DNA of 48,995 nucleotides. Source: an uncultured Cocleimonas sp. GTDB taxonomy: Bacteria; Pseudomonadota; Gammaproteobacteria; Thiotrichales; Thiotrichaceae. The stretch spans positions 1-48,995 of the forward strand of contig NZ_CANLZW010000037.1 in NCBI RefSeq assembly GCF_947495625.1. The letters run 5' to 3'. Positions 1-7,441 of the stretch are shown here, one piece after another; positions within the stretch are counted from its first letter, which is position 1; each line of letters starts with the position of its first letter. The position numbers were made by a program, and so were the translations under genes. The notes under the pieces are model-generated. The model saw only the letters and a program-made list of their open reading frames with translations, was not told the origin of the DNA and did not search any database.

Positions 1-90
1 GAGAGATTCTAAAACCAGATCCTCCCAGACATAAGAAAAGCGAGCCTCAGATGAAGTTCGCTTTCTAATGGTAAACTATGGGACAGCAGT

Positions 91-119
91 GAAGTCACCC
101 CCCTACTTATAGGGCATTT
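91..119 (-). repeat. G-rich hairpin repeat, copy 1
   Basis: Read on the minus strand, this is AAGTAGGGGGGTGACTTC preceded by a left arm ending GCCCTAT. It matches the core AAAGTRGGGGGGTGACTTT found nine more times in the window. It lies downstream of the merR-like gene, in inverted orientation to the next copy about 70 bp away. Nothing else is recognisable in 1-206. Confidence 0.85.
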
Positions 120-160
120 TATAGAGCCGTTTGAATATAGTTATGTTGAAGAAGACAATA

Positions 161-190
161 AAAACCCCCTGAAAGTAGGGGGGTGACTTT
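161..190 (+). repeat. G-rich hairpin repeat, copy 2
   Basis: Exact core AAAGTAGGGGGGTGACTTT at 172-190. It has two alternative folds: CCCCCT/AGGGGG around a 6-nt loop, or AAAGT/ACTTT around the G tract. It sits 16 bp beyond the stop of the merR-like gene (transcribed on the minus strand), so it may act at its 3' end. Confidence 0.88.
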
Positions 191-206
191 AACTATATAG
201 AAGCAG

Positions 207-1265
207 TTATTCTTTGCTAAGAGTCGCGTCAATCACTTTTAATTGTTCAATTGCGCTATCTGTGAGTTGTACAAGATTAGTTTCATCCAATTCCTTAGAC
301 TCAGCTTCACTGTGTTCTCCAGCAATAAATACCGGCATCTTGAGGCTATCCGCAACGGCTTTGATAGAAACCATCATTTCAGTTGTTTGGGTTGATCCGC
401 CCTGATCGGATTCGGGTGAAGCCTGTGAAACAGGCGCGGCAGAGTAAATTATCAAAGCATCGCTCCCTGCTCGAGACAGTGTCATTGGGATAGCATCAAA
501 TGGAATATCGCTACCCAGAACCACCACGCGATAACCGTGAGTGAGAAGAGGAAGTCCAAATAACATCAATTCAACATTGGCTTTACTGTCGCCATAAGCC
601 ATCAATAGAATCTTTTTGCCACGATTCTGCAAGGTGCTTTTTAGAAATAATCCACCTATCCGCTGTTGCAGGAATTGCCAGTAGAAATGATAGTTGCCAG
701 ATAGCGATTGAAGTTGCTCTGCCTGATTTCGAAGATCAGTTAATACCGGCCGTAATAAGCTACGACTTATAATTTCCAGGGGATAAAGTGAAAATATTTC
801 GTGATGCAATCTTTCAAGCTGCTCTAAATCGTAGCTGTTAACTGCATCCAATAATTTTTCACTATAGGTTTTCCACTGATCTTCAGAAGGTGCTTCCTTA
901 AATTGCTTTGTTAATTCGTTATCATTATTTTTATTATGACTGTTCTTATTTAGTGTTTTGCCGGAATTACTTTGCATGGTTATATCTGCAAGGTCTTCTA
1001 ACTCGGTTTCATTTTTTAATGCATTAGAAACGCGACCAATAGACACGCCCTTTTCTAGTAACTGTAAAACCTGCTGAATGCGTAAAATATCTTGCTGGCT
1101 GTAGAGGCGATGACCTTTCGGTGTGCGCTCTGGTTTAAACAGACCGTAGCGTCTTTCCCATGCTCTAAGCGTAATGGCGTTTACGCCGGTTACTTCAGAA
1201 ACCGTTCTAATCGGGTAGAAACCTTCTTCCGATGCGGGTAATAAGTTATCCAGATTTTCTTTCAT
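207..1265 (-). CDS. MerR-family LitR/CarH-like regulator, class II (no B12 ligands)
   Basis: A 352-aa regulator. Residues 17-85 are a typical MerR winged helix (LRAWERRYGL, then RTPKGHRLYS). Residues 125-345 have the helical plus Rossmann-like layout of LitR/CarH cobalamin-binding sensors. The cobalamin ligand region is not conserved: where CarH proteins have E-x-H-x-x-G this protein has G-D-S-K-A-N-V (225-231), and the upstream W...EH helix reads FLQQRI. It therefore probably does not sense light through B12. In Pseudomonas putida such class II LitR proteins work with neighbouring LOV proteins, and a LOV gene lies 2 kb away here. It has its own promoter: TATACA at 1330-1335 and TAGTAT at 1307-1312 with 17-bp spacing, overlapped by the operator, so autoregulation is likely. 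The family call is firm; the class II reading is inference from the missing residues. Confidence 0.88.
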   Translation of the reverse strand: MKENLDNLLPASEEGFYPIRTVSEVTGVNAITLRAWERRYGLFKPERTPKGHRLYSQQDILRIQQVLQLLEKGVSIGRVSNALKNETELEDLADITMQSNSGKTLNKNSHNKNNDNELTKQFKEAPSEDQWKTYSEKLLDAVNSYDLEQLERLHHEIFSLYPLEIISRSLLRPVLTDLRNQAEQLQSLSGNYHFYWQFLQQRIGGLFLKSTLQNRGKKILLMAYGDSKANVELMLFGLPLLTHGYRVVVLGSDIPFDAIPMTLSRAGSDALIIYSAAPVSQASPESDQGGSTQTTEMMVSIKAVADSLKMPVFIAGEHSEAESKELDETNLVQLTDSAIEQLKVIDATLSKE

Positions 1266-1306
1266 GGTGTAAACCAGTTAATTCATCGTGTATAAAATTG
1301 CCGCCT

Positions 1307-1335
1307 ATACTATCATGTTGTACAGATATTGTATA
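1307..1335 (-). promoter_or_regulatory. LitR-type operator/promoter of the merR-like gene (site A)
   Basis: TGTACA (1319-1324), five bases, then TGTATA (1330-1335): two hexamers with an 11-bp period. On the minus strand TATACA serves as a -35 and TAGTAT as a -10 with a 17-bp spacer. The predicted transcript starts about 35 nt before the merR-like ATG at 1265. The same two-hexamer arrangement recurs at three other sites in the window. Confidence 0.7.
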
Positions 1336-1354
1336 AGGAAGCATTTACTTGAGT

Positions 1355-1984
1355 TTAAGGTAAATGTTTTTCGATAAGCGAGACGATCTTGTTACTGTCT
1401 GGAGTGACCTGACTTTTAAAAGAACCAATCAAGTTACCTTTGGTATCCAGAAGATATTTATGAAAATTCCATTCTGGAAATTCACCTGCCAATCCGCCTA
1501 AGGTTTTGTATATAGGCGAAGCATTGCTTTCTGCAGCGTGTGTTTTCTGAAACATGGGAAACTTTACGCCATAAGTAAGACGACAGAATTTAGCGATGTT
1601 TTTTTCGTTCTCAGGGTCTTGATTAGCAAAGTCATTGGAAGGGAAGCCTAAAACTACCAAACCCTTATCTTTGTATTTGTTGTAGAGCGCTTCTAATCCG
1701 TCAAATTGACCGGTGAAACCGCATTTGCTGGCGGTGTTCACGATTAAAACTACTTTGCCTTTGTAAGTGTCACATAGATTTACTTCTTCGGACTTTGCCA
1801 ATCTTCTCAGATTAAAATCCAAAGTTTGAGGGCAGCCATTTGCGTTCACTGGAGAGGGAACTGCCTCAGCTTTTGCAATTGAAAAGAAGGGTAAAAGCAG
1901 TGCAAAACCCATTGATAACGCCACTAGTGTAGATATTTTAAACAGCTTGGTTAAATTTTGGTTGTTGAGATCTTGTTCATTCAT
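1355..1984 (-). CDS. Exported glutathione peroxidase-family thiol peroxidase
   Basis: A 209-aa GPX-family protein that reduces hydrogen peroxide or lipid peroxides. Residues 11-41 are a hydrophobic export segment (signal peptide or anchor), so it probably acts in the periplasm. The peroxidatic Cys is C88 in NTASKCGFTGQF, the family Gln is Q122 in the NQDP motif, and Trp/Asn are W172/N173 in WNF. C134 in FCRLTYGV matches the resolving Cys of thioredoxin-dependent GPX. The third usual Cys, in FPCNQF, is Ser116. It lies 25 bp downstream of the NTF2-like gene in the SDR operon, where protection of membrane lipids from photo-oxidation would make sense. The electron donor is unknown. Confidence 0.9.
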   Translation of the reverse strand: MNEQDLNNQNLTKLFKISTLVALSMGFALLLPFFSIAKAEAVPSPVNANGCPQTLDFNLRRLAKSEEVNLCDTYKGKVVLIVNTASKCGFTGQFDGLEALYNKYKDKGLVVLGFPSNDFANQDPENEKNIAKFCRLTYGVKFPMFQKTHAAESNASPIYKTLGGLAGEFPEWNFHKYLLDTKGNLIGSFKSQVTPDSNKIVSLIEKHLP

Positions 1985-2009
1985 GTTTTTGTGCCTTATA
2001 AAAATGTTG

Positions 2010-2426
2010 CTAACTTGCTGTCAATCGTGATTTAAGAAAATTCATCAGTGGTCTTAGTATTCCCACTTTGCTATATATTTGTTCTGCTGGGTCCCAGTAA
2101 TCAATGTGCTCTTGAACCTGATTGTTGTCATTGAAAGTCACCATGCTAGAGCCATCTATCAACCACATCGTTTTGTTCTTGCCGAAGCTAAATTGCCACT
2201 GGATAAAAAGTGTTTGCTGATTTGAGGCGTAATGTTTAATGCTGAATTTTGGTCGCTCGGTGGTGGCAAACATATGAGTAAATACGTTTTGAATCGCATC
2301 GATTCCGTTAACGTCGTTAAATGGGTCTTTGAAATGTGCATTAGGCGCGAATACATCATTAATCTGTTGTAGATTCTCAGCAGTTAACTCAGTAAAAAAG
2401 CGCATAAAGTTGTCATCTCTATCCAT
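2010..2426 (-). CDS. NTF2/SnoaL-like protein
   Basis: A 138-aa protein of the NTF2-like cone fold. The N-terminal helix (NFMRFFTELTAENLQQINDVF) is followed by HFKDPF and a C-terminal strand with EHIDYWDP, typical of SnoaL-like 'nuclear transport factor 2 family' proteins. No function is known. Its start lies one base beyond the stop of the SDR (TGA-T-ATG), so the two are translationally coupled. This SDR plus NTF2-like pair is a usual component of LitR or ChrR-type light/singlet-oxygen regulons, as far as I recall. No catalytic residue can be claimed. Confidence 0.82.
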   Translation of the reverse strand: MDRDDNFMRFFTELTAENLQQINDVFAPNAHFKDPFNDVNGIDAIQNVFTHMFATTERPKFSIKHYASNQQTLFIQWQFSFGKNKTMWLIDGSSMVTFNDNNQVQEHIDYWDPAEQIYSKVGILRPLMNFLKSRLTAS

Positions 2427-2427
2427 A

Positions 2428-3195
2428 TCAGGCTTCTTTCACTTGATTCGTTTTAAGTGAGGATTTGGTTAAAGCAAAGTAGAGTTTGTAAGGGAGTACT
2501 CGAAACGTTTTCATGATGTAGGAGAAACGTTTTGGGAAAGTGATTTCAAAATTACTTTTTGGTAGCTCTTTAAAAATGTATTCAGCCGCTTTCTCAGGAC
2601 TGATCATAAATGGCATTTTAAAATCATTTTTATCTGTCAGCGGGGATTTTACAAAACCAGGATTGATCAATCTTAAAGTAATATTTTGTTGCTTGAGTTC
2701 TAAGTGAAGCGATTCTGTCAGACTAATTACCGCAGCTTTACTGGCATTGTATGGCGCTGACTTGGGTAAACCACGATATCCGGCAAGACTTGCTGTGATA
2801 TAGATTTCCCCAGAATTTTTGCTCTGCATATACGGCAGGATAGTATCCAGTCCGTTAACAACGCCAAGATAATTGATAGATATTAATTGTTCGAAAAGAG
2901 CTGGGTCGAATTCATCCAGTGGCATTGGGGTGTAATCCCCAGCGTTAAGAAACAGTGTATTTATAAAGCCTAGTTCTTGAATGATCGCATCTCTAGCCTT
3001 TGCCAGACTTTCTTTATCAGTAATATCTAAAGAGAATGGAAAAAGGTTGGGATGATCGTTTGCTATATCATCTAAAGCGTTCTGGTTACGGCTACTAATT
3101 GCGACCTGCCAACCATTTTTGGCTAAAAGCTCAGCCAGGCATTTGCCTATTCCTGAGCTTGCACCAATAATCCACGCTGTGTTTTTGTTATCCAT
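2428..3195 (-). CDS. Short-chain dehydrogenase/reductase
   Basis: A 255-aa classical SDR. The NAD(P) motif is GASSGIG (11-17), NAG is at 84-86, catalytic Ser is S136, and the YNASK motif gives Y149 and K153. Ser-Arg after the second strand (ISSRN) suggests NADP(H). The substrate is unknown. It is the first gene of the SDR, NTF2-like, GPX run. Its promoter overlaps operator site B: TGTACA (3226-3231), a 17-18 bp spacer and GTATAA/TATAAA put the transcription start within a few bases of the ATG. There is no evident Shine-Dalgarno sequence, so the mRNA may be almost leaderless. Confidence 0.9.
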   Translation of the reverse strand: MDNKNTAWIIGASSGIGKCLAELLAKNGWQVAISSRNQNALDDIANDHPNLFPFSLDITDKESLAKARDAIIQELGFINTLFLNAGDYTPMPLDEFDPALFEQLISINYLGVVNGLDTILPYMQSKNSGEIYITASLAGYRGLPKSAPYNASKAAVISLTESLHLELKQQNITLRLINPGFVKSPLTDKNDFKMPFMISPEKAAEYIFKELPKSNFEITFPKRFSYIMKTFRVLPYKLYFALTKSSLKTNQVKEA

Positions 3196-3203
3196 AATGT
3201 ATT

Positions 3204-3231
3204 TATACTAAAATTATACATAACTTGTACA
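3204..3231 (-). promoter_or_regulatory. Three-repeat LitR/CarH-type operator of the SDR operon (site B)
   Basis: Three hexamers with an exact 11-bp period: TATACT (3204-3209), TATACA (3215-3220), TGTACA (3226-3231). Thermus CarH is known to bind three tandem 11-bp direct repeats containing TnTACA, so this fits a tetrameric MerR repressor. The repeats cover both the -35 and -10 of the SDR promoter. Confidence 0.7.
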
Positions 3232-3241
3232 GCTTTATTTT

Positions 3242-3709
3242 TTATTCATCGAGTTTTGCTTTGGCAATCGCTAATTCTTCTTCTAATGCAACGAAGCTAC
3301 TGATGTCTTTTTGTACACCTATATAGTACATCACGCTTTCGACCTCATCGAAGTAAGGCGTGATAGTTAGGTCGTTCCAGAACAGTGTGCCATCTTTGCG
3401 GTAATTTCTAAGCACGACTCTGACGGGTTCTTCGTCTTCTATTGCTTTGTGAATCTTCTTGATTTCTTCCTGTTGCTTATCTTCGCCTTGTAGAAAACGG
3501 CAATCTTTGTATAGGCATTCATCAGGTGTATAGCCAGTCATTTTCTCAAATGCCTGATTCACATATAGCAGAATGGTGTCGTCACCTTCACGTTCTGCAA
3601 TGGTTATACCGTGTTCAGCATGATCAATAAGGGCATGAAGTAAGTCAGGTCTTATCGGTGTCTGTTCAGGTCTTGCATTGTTTTCGTTCGTATCGGGATC
3701 ATTGCTCAT
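3242..3709 (-). CDS. Short LOV-domain blue-light receptor
   Basis: A 155-aa single-domain LOV protein. The photoactive motif is DCRFLQG with Cys70, the residue that forms the flavin adduct. Downstream are RNYRKDGTLFWN (Asn102 and Asn112, which contact FMN) and GVQKD with the flipping Gln133. A short C-terminal helix (residues 138-155) would act as dimerisation or output element. There is no kinase or other effector, as in the Pseudomonas putida short LOV proteins PpSB1/PpSB2, which it strongly resembles. I chose the ATG at 3709 because GGAAG lies 7 bases upstream; an in-frame extension to 3808 exists but lacks LOV-like sequence. It probably signals by contacting the LitR-like repressor encoded 2 kb away. 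Confidence 0.92.
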   Translation of the reverse strand: MSNDPDTNENNARPEQTPIRPDLLHALIDHAEHGITIAEREGDDTILLYVNQAFEKMTGYTPDECLYKDCRFLQGEDKQQEEIKKIHKAIEDEEPVRVVLRNYRKDGTLFWNDLTITPYFDEVESVMYYIGVQKDISSFVALEEELAIAKAKLDE

Positions 3710-3933
3710 ACGATTACTTCCATATCTCTTCATTTTTTTAGGTAAATATTGTCTCAGTCTATAACAAAATTGAGTGTTTATAGCTGTATTTTTAGGGTTT
3801 TTAGCCATTTTTTTGTTTTCAGGAATTAGTCATATTTTCACATACAAATTTTCTCATCCATTTCGCATTTATTTAACAGAAACATCAATAAAATGATTGA
3901 TTATGAAAAATAGTTATACAAATAGATGGAAAT

Positions 3934-3963
3934 ACTATACATTATGTATAACTATTGTATAGA
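3934..3963. promoter_or_regulatory. Divergent LitR-type operator between the LOV and flavoprotein genes (site C)
   Basis: TGTATA (3945-3950), five bases, TGTATA (3956-3961), with a further TATACA at 3936-3941. Rightward, TATACA (3936) and TATAGA (3958) form a promoter with a 16-bp spacer. Leftward, TATACA and TATAGT form another. One operator could thus control both the LOV gene and the flavoprotein-to-DUF4174 operon. Confidence 0.68.
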
Positions 3964-3984
3964 TAAGCGGAGAGTGTGATTAAA

Positions 3985-5349
3985 ATGAGTAAAACAAAAC
4001 AATCAATATCGATTATCGGATCTGGCGTAACAGGATTGTCTGCGGCTTGGTTATTGAATGAAAAATACGATGTCACACTTTTTGAGAAGAACGATTACCT
4101 TGGTGGACATACCCATACTCATGATGTCTTAGAAAGTGATACAAAACTGGCTATTGATTCTGGTTTTATTGTCTACAACGAAAAAAATTATCCTAATCTG
4201 GTTGGTCTTTTCGAAGAGCTAGAGGTGAAGACGCAGGCTACCGATATGTCTTTTGCATTCTCTATGAATCAGGGAGAACTTGAATATGCGGGTTCTGGAT
4301 TAAAGGGTATGTTTGCTCAGCGTGGCAACCTAGTGAGCATTAAACACTGGCGATTGATTCAAGAGATTATTCGTTTCAATAAAACAGCTCATGCCGAATT
4401 ACCAACGTTAGAAAAAGATAAATCCAGTGAACTATCTCTGGGTGATTTCCTTAAACAGCATAATTTCTCCAAAGACCTGCAACAAAACTATCTACTTCCG
4501 ATGGGAGCTGCAATATGGTCTTGCCCTGTAGAGATTATGAATACTTTCCCTGCTCATAGTTTCTTACGATTTTTTGCTAATCATGGATTGATTGATCTGC
4601 AAAACAGGCCTCAGTGGAGAAGCGTGGTTGGCGGTAGTCGTGAATATATTCGCAAGATGATGCCTACTTTAAGCACTGAAATCTGCATTAAGGGCGGTGC
4701 TGAATCAGTAAGTCGTACTACCAATAAGGATAAGGGTAATGTTGAGGTAATTAGTGACGGCAAGCGTTTCTATTTCGATCAAGTTATTTTTGCCTGTCAT
4801 GCCGATGAAGCATTAAAACTGATTGATCAGCCTAGTGAAGATGAAATAGGAATATTAAGTTGTTTCAAATATCAGGAAAATATCACTTATCTACATACCG
4901 ATGAAACGCTAATGCCCAAACGCAAAAACGCGTGGTGTTCCTGGAATTATTTAGCTCAGGCAGGCACTGATGCAGAAGATGGCTCAGAAGAAAGCAAGGT
5001 TACAGCAACCTACTGGATGAATAACTTACAGAAGATTAAAGCAGAAAAAAACTATCTGGTAACACTCAACCCTTATCAGCAGTTAGACGAGACCAAAGTC
5101 ATTAAAAAAATGACCTATCACCATCCCGTTTTTGATCGTGATGCCATTTATGCACAGTCCCGATTGGAGGAGTTGCAGGGTGAAAATAATTGTTGGTTTT
5201 GTGGCAGTTACACGGGCTATGGTTTCCACGAAGATGCTTTAGCTTCATCGGTCAAAATCTGCGAAAAACTGGGTGTTATCGCTCCCTGGAAAGAATTAGC
5301 AACAGTAGACATCACTGAAGAAAAAGCAAAGATTGGGGGTTCTCAATGA
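3985..5349 (+). CDS. FAD-dependent oxidoreductase (amine-oxidase-like, COG2907)
   Basis: A flavoprotein of about 454 aa. The N-terminus has the dinucleotide-binding motif SIIGSGVTGLSAAWLL followed by FEKNDYLGGHTHT, as in amine-oxidase/phytoene-desaturase-like enzymes of COG2907. The C-terminus (FCGSYTGYGFHEDAL) closes the FAD site. I prefer the ATG at 3985, which has GGAGAG 11 bases upstream, over a GTG at 3976. It overlaps the DUF1365 gene by ATGA and is followed by a CFA-type methyltransferase, the standard order in this family. A role in oxidising or desaturating acyl chains of membrane lipids (as proposed for furan fatty acid formation) is inference. Confidence 0.85.
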   Translation: MSKTKQSISIIGSGVTGLSAAWLLNEKYDVTLFEKNDYLGGHTHTHDVLESDTKLAIDSGFIVYNEKNYPNLVGLFEELEVKTQATDMSFAFSMNQGELEYAGSGLKGMFAQRGNLVSIKHWRLIQEIIRFNKTAHAELPTLEKDKSSELSLGDFLKQHNFSKDLQQNYLLPMGAAIWSCPVEIMNTFPAHSFLRFFANHGLIDLQNRPQWRSVVGGSREYIRKMMPTLSTEICIKGGAESVSRTTNKDKGNVEVISDGKRFYFDQVIFACHADEALKLIDQPSEDEIGILSCFKYQENITYLHTDETLMPKRKNAWCSWNYLAQAGTDAEDGSEESKVTATYWMNNLQKIKAEKNYLVTLNPYQQLDETKVIKKMTYHHPVFDRDAIYAQSRLEELQGENNCWFCGSYTGYGFHEDALASSVKICEKLGVIAPWKELATVDITEEKAKIGGSQ

Positions 5350-6107
5350 GCTCATCCGTTTCTCTATATGCTTGCGATGTAATGCATAGAAGACATTTTC
5401 CACAGAACTATCGTTTTGATTACAAAGTGTTCAGTTTTCTGGTTGATATTGATGAGGTTAAGGGGAAAAACGTTAATCCTCTTCTATCATTTAATCGCTT
5501 TAATCTATATAGCGTGTACACCAAAGATCATGGGCCTAGAGATGGCTCAGATTGGAGGACCTGGATCGATACAGTTTTAGATGAGCACAATCTGGGCAAG
5601 GCAAAGCATCAGGTTAAATTACTGTGTTTTCCAAGAATCCTGGGTTACGCGTTTAATCCCTTAAGTCTGTGGTATTGCTTCGGTGAAGATGGGCAACTCT
5701 ATGCGGTTGTCTGTGAAGTAAGCAATACCTTTGGAGAGCATCATCATTACGTTCTACATAACGATAATGAGCCGTACAAAGGCAGGGTAAAAGCACACAA
5801 GAAAAAGCATTTTCATGTATCTCCCTTTATCAGCATGGACGCAGTATATCGATTCACTATTGGGACACCTGGTGAAGATTTACTGATAGTGATTAATGAG
5901 TACCAAGATAACGAATTGATGTTAACTGCTACTCAAATGGGTGAACAGCAAGAAATTAACACCCCCCACCTTTTAGGCCAATTTTTCCGTTTGCCACTGA
6001 TGACATTCAAAATCATGTGGTTGATTCATTGGCAGGCTTTAAAAATCTGGATGAGAGGTGGCGTTTTTCACAAGAAGCCACCAGCACCAAAAGAAGACTT
6101 TAGTTAA
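5346..6107 (+). CDS. DUF1365 family protein
   Basis: A 253-aa DUF1365 member. Family hallmarks visible are the N-terminal YACDVMHRRHFPQNYRFDY, FPRILGYAFNPLSLWYCF near residue 100, EVSNTFGEHHHYVL near 130, KKHFHVSPF near 158, and the C-terminal MTFKIMWLIHWQALKIWMRG. No reaction has been proved; the gene almost always lies between a COG2907 flavoprotein and a CFA-type methyltransferase, so it likely acts in the same lipid pathway. It is translationally coupled to the upstream gene. A region at 5958-5988 resembles the window's G-rich repeat but encodes ordinary family sequence. Confidence 0.9.
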   Translation: MSSSVSLYACDVMHRRHFPQNYRFDYKVFSFLVDIDEVKGKNVNPLLSFNRFNLYSVYTKDHGPRDGSDWRTWIDTVLDEHNLGKAKHQVKLLCFPRILGYAFNPLSLWYCFGEDGQLYAVVCEVSNTFGEHHHYVLHNDNEPYKGRVKAHKKKHFHVSPFISMDAVYRFTIGTPGEDLLIVINEYQDNELMLTATQMGEQQEINTPHLLGQFFRLPLMTFKIMWLIHWQALKIWMRGGVFHKKPPAPKEDFS

Positions 6108-6198
6108 TTTAGAACCGAATTTAAACGTAGCCATGTAGCCATAGCTTTAGAAATTAATAGTAACAAATTGATGCATTCTGAGATTACGAGGAGTAATT

Positions 6199-7437
6199 AT
6201 GAATAATGAAATGACACTTAGTCGTGTTTTACCACCAAGTTTTGATCATTTGCCAGCATTTAAGCGCTGGTTGATGAAATCTCTGGCGAAAATACATCAT
6301 GGAACATTGTACGTATATATTGATGGTCATTGTTACGCCTGCGGAAACGACGATTCTATTACAGCTACCTTACGCATTAACCAGCCTTTAAAAATGGCGT
6401 GGAGATGTCTGGCAAAAGGTGATTTAGGATTTGCCGAGAGTTTTCTAGAGGGTGATTGGAGCAGTGATGATGTGACCCAATTACTTAAACTATTCCTTAA
6501 AAACAGAAACAATCTAGGTAAAACCTACGGTGGCAAAAGCATGTTGCGTGCTACCGCTAATATCTATCACAAATTACGTAAAAACAGCATTAAAGGTAGT
6601 CGTAAGAACATTCAGTATCACTATGATCTGGGTAATGATTTTTACCAGTTGTGGTTAGATGAAAGTATGACGTATTCATCGGCGCTGTTTGCATCAAAAG
6701 TGACATCTAATGTAGCTCGCGAAGACCAGTCTTTATTGGAAGCTCAAGATAATAAATACCAAAGAATTCTAAATGAGATTGATGCAGAGGCAGGCCAATC
6801 AATCCTGGAAGTTGGTTTTGGATGGGGTGGTTTTGCAGAAAAGGCACTGGAAAAAGGTTGTCATCTACATGGTGTAACACTCTCTGATGAGCAGTTTGAG
6901 TTTGCACATAAGCGCCTGTCTCACTTTGGTGAAAAAGGGCAGTTAGAAATCAAAGATTATCGTGAAATAGATCAGCAATATGATCATATTGTTTCTATAG
7001 AAATGTTTGAGGCCGTAGGTGAGCAATACTGGCAAACATATTTTGAAATGTTAAAGCGAAGCCTGAAACCAGGTGGAAAAGCCGTATTACAAATCATCAC
7101 GATCAAAGATCAATATTATGATTTGTACCAGAAGCGTGCAGATTTCATTCAGCGTTATATTTTCCCGGGCGGAATGTTGCCATCTGAAGGTATTCTGTCT
7201 GATTTGGTCAGTAAAAATGACTTGAAAATAAATAACCGCATCAGTTTTGGTCATGATTATGGTGAAACTTTAGCGCGATGGGAAAAGAGTTTTCTAAACG
7301 TGATACCAGAATTGGAAGCCTTAGGTTATGACAAACGTTTTCAACGTATGTGGCTTTATTACCTAGGTTACTGTCAAGCTGGTTTCGAAGAAGAGCGTAT
7401 TGATGTGATTCAACTGACCTTAACGCATTCGGATTAA
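6199..7437 (+). CDS. CFA-synthase-family fatty-acid methyltransferase
   Basis: A 412-aa SAM-dependent methyltransferase of the cyclopropane-fatty-acyl-phospholipid synthase family. NIQYHYDLGNDFYQLWLD (about residue 137) and the SAM motif ILEVGFGWGGFAE (about 203) are characteristic, followed by MTYSSALF earlier and YIFPGGMLPS near 320. GAGGAG lies five bases before the ATG. It would transfer a methyl or methylene group to unsaturated acyl chains of phospholipids at the inner membrane. Within this light-linked gene set it may correspond to UfaM-type furan fatty acid enzymes rather than to housekeeping Cfa; I cannot separate the two from sequence alone. Confidence 0.9.
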   Translation: MNNEMTLSRVLPPSFDHLPAFKRWLMKSLAKIHHGTLYVYIDGHCYACGNDDSITATLRINQPLKMAWRCLAKGDLGFAESFLEGDWSSDDVTQLLKLFLKNRNNLGKTYGGKSMLRATANIYHKLRKNSIKGSRKNIQYHYDLGNDFYQLWLDESMTYSSALFASKVTSNVAREDQSLLEAQDNKYQRILNEIDAEAGQSILEVGFGWGGFAEKALEKGCHLHGVTLSDEQFEFAHKRLSHFGEKGQLEIKDYREIDQQYDHIVSIEMFEAVGEQYWQTYFEMLKRSLKPGGKAVLQIITIKDQYYDLYQKRADFIQRYIFPGGMLPSEGILSDLVSKNDLKINNRISFGHDYGETLARWEKSFLNVIPELEALGYDKRFQRMWLYYLGYCQAGFEEERIDVIQLTLTHSD

Positions 7438-7441
7438 AATT

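Noticed and set aside
3710-3808. N-terminal extension of the LOV protein
   Set aside because: The extra 33 residues have no LOV likeness, while the ATG at 3709 has a well-spaced Shine-Dalgarno sequence and gives a length close to known short LOV proteins.
5958-5988. A further copy of the G-rich repeat inside the DUF1365 gene (minus strand CCTAAAAGGTGGGGGGTGTT)
   Set aside because: It matches much of the core but has an extra G before the tract and lacks the TGACTTT arm, and the encoded residues (TPHLLGQFFRLP) agree with the usual family sequence. Chance or convergence is more likely than insertion.
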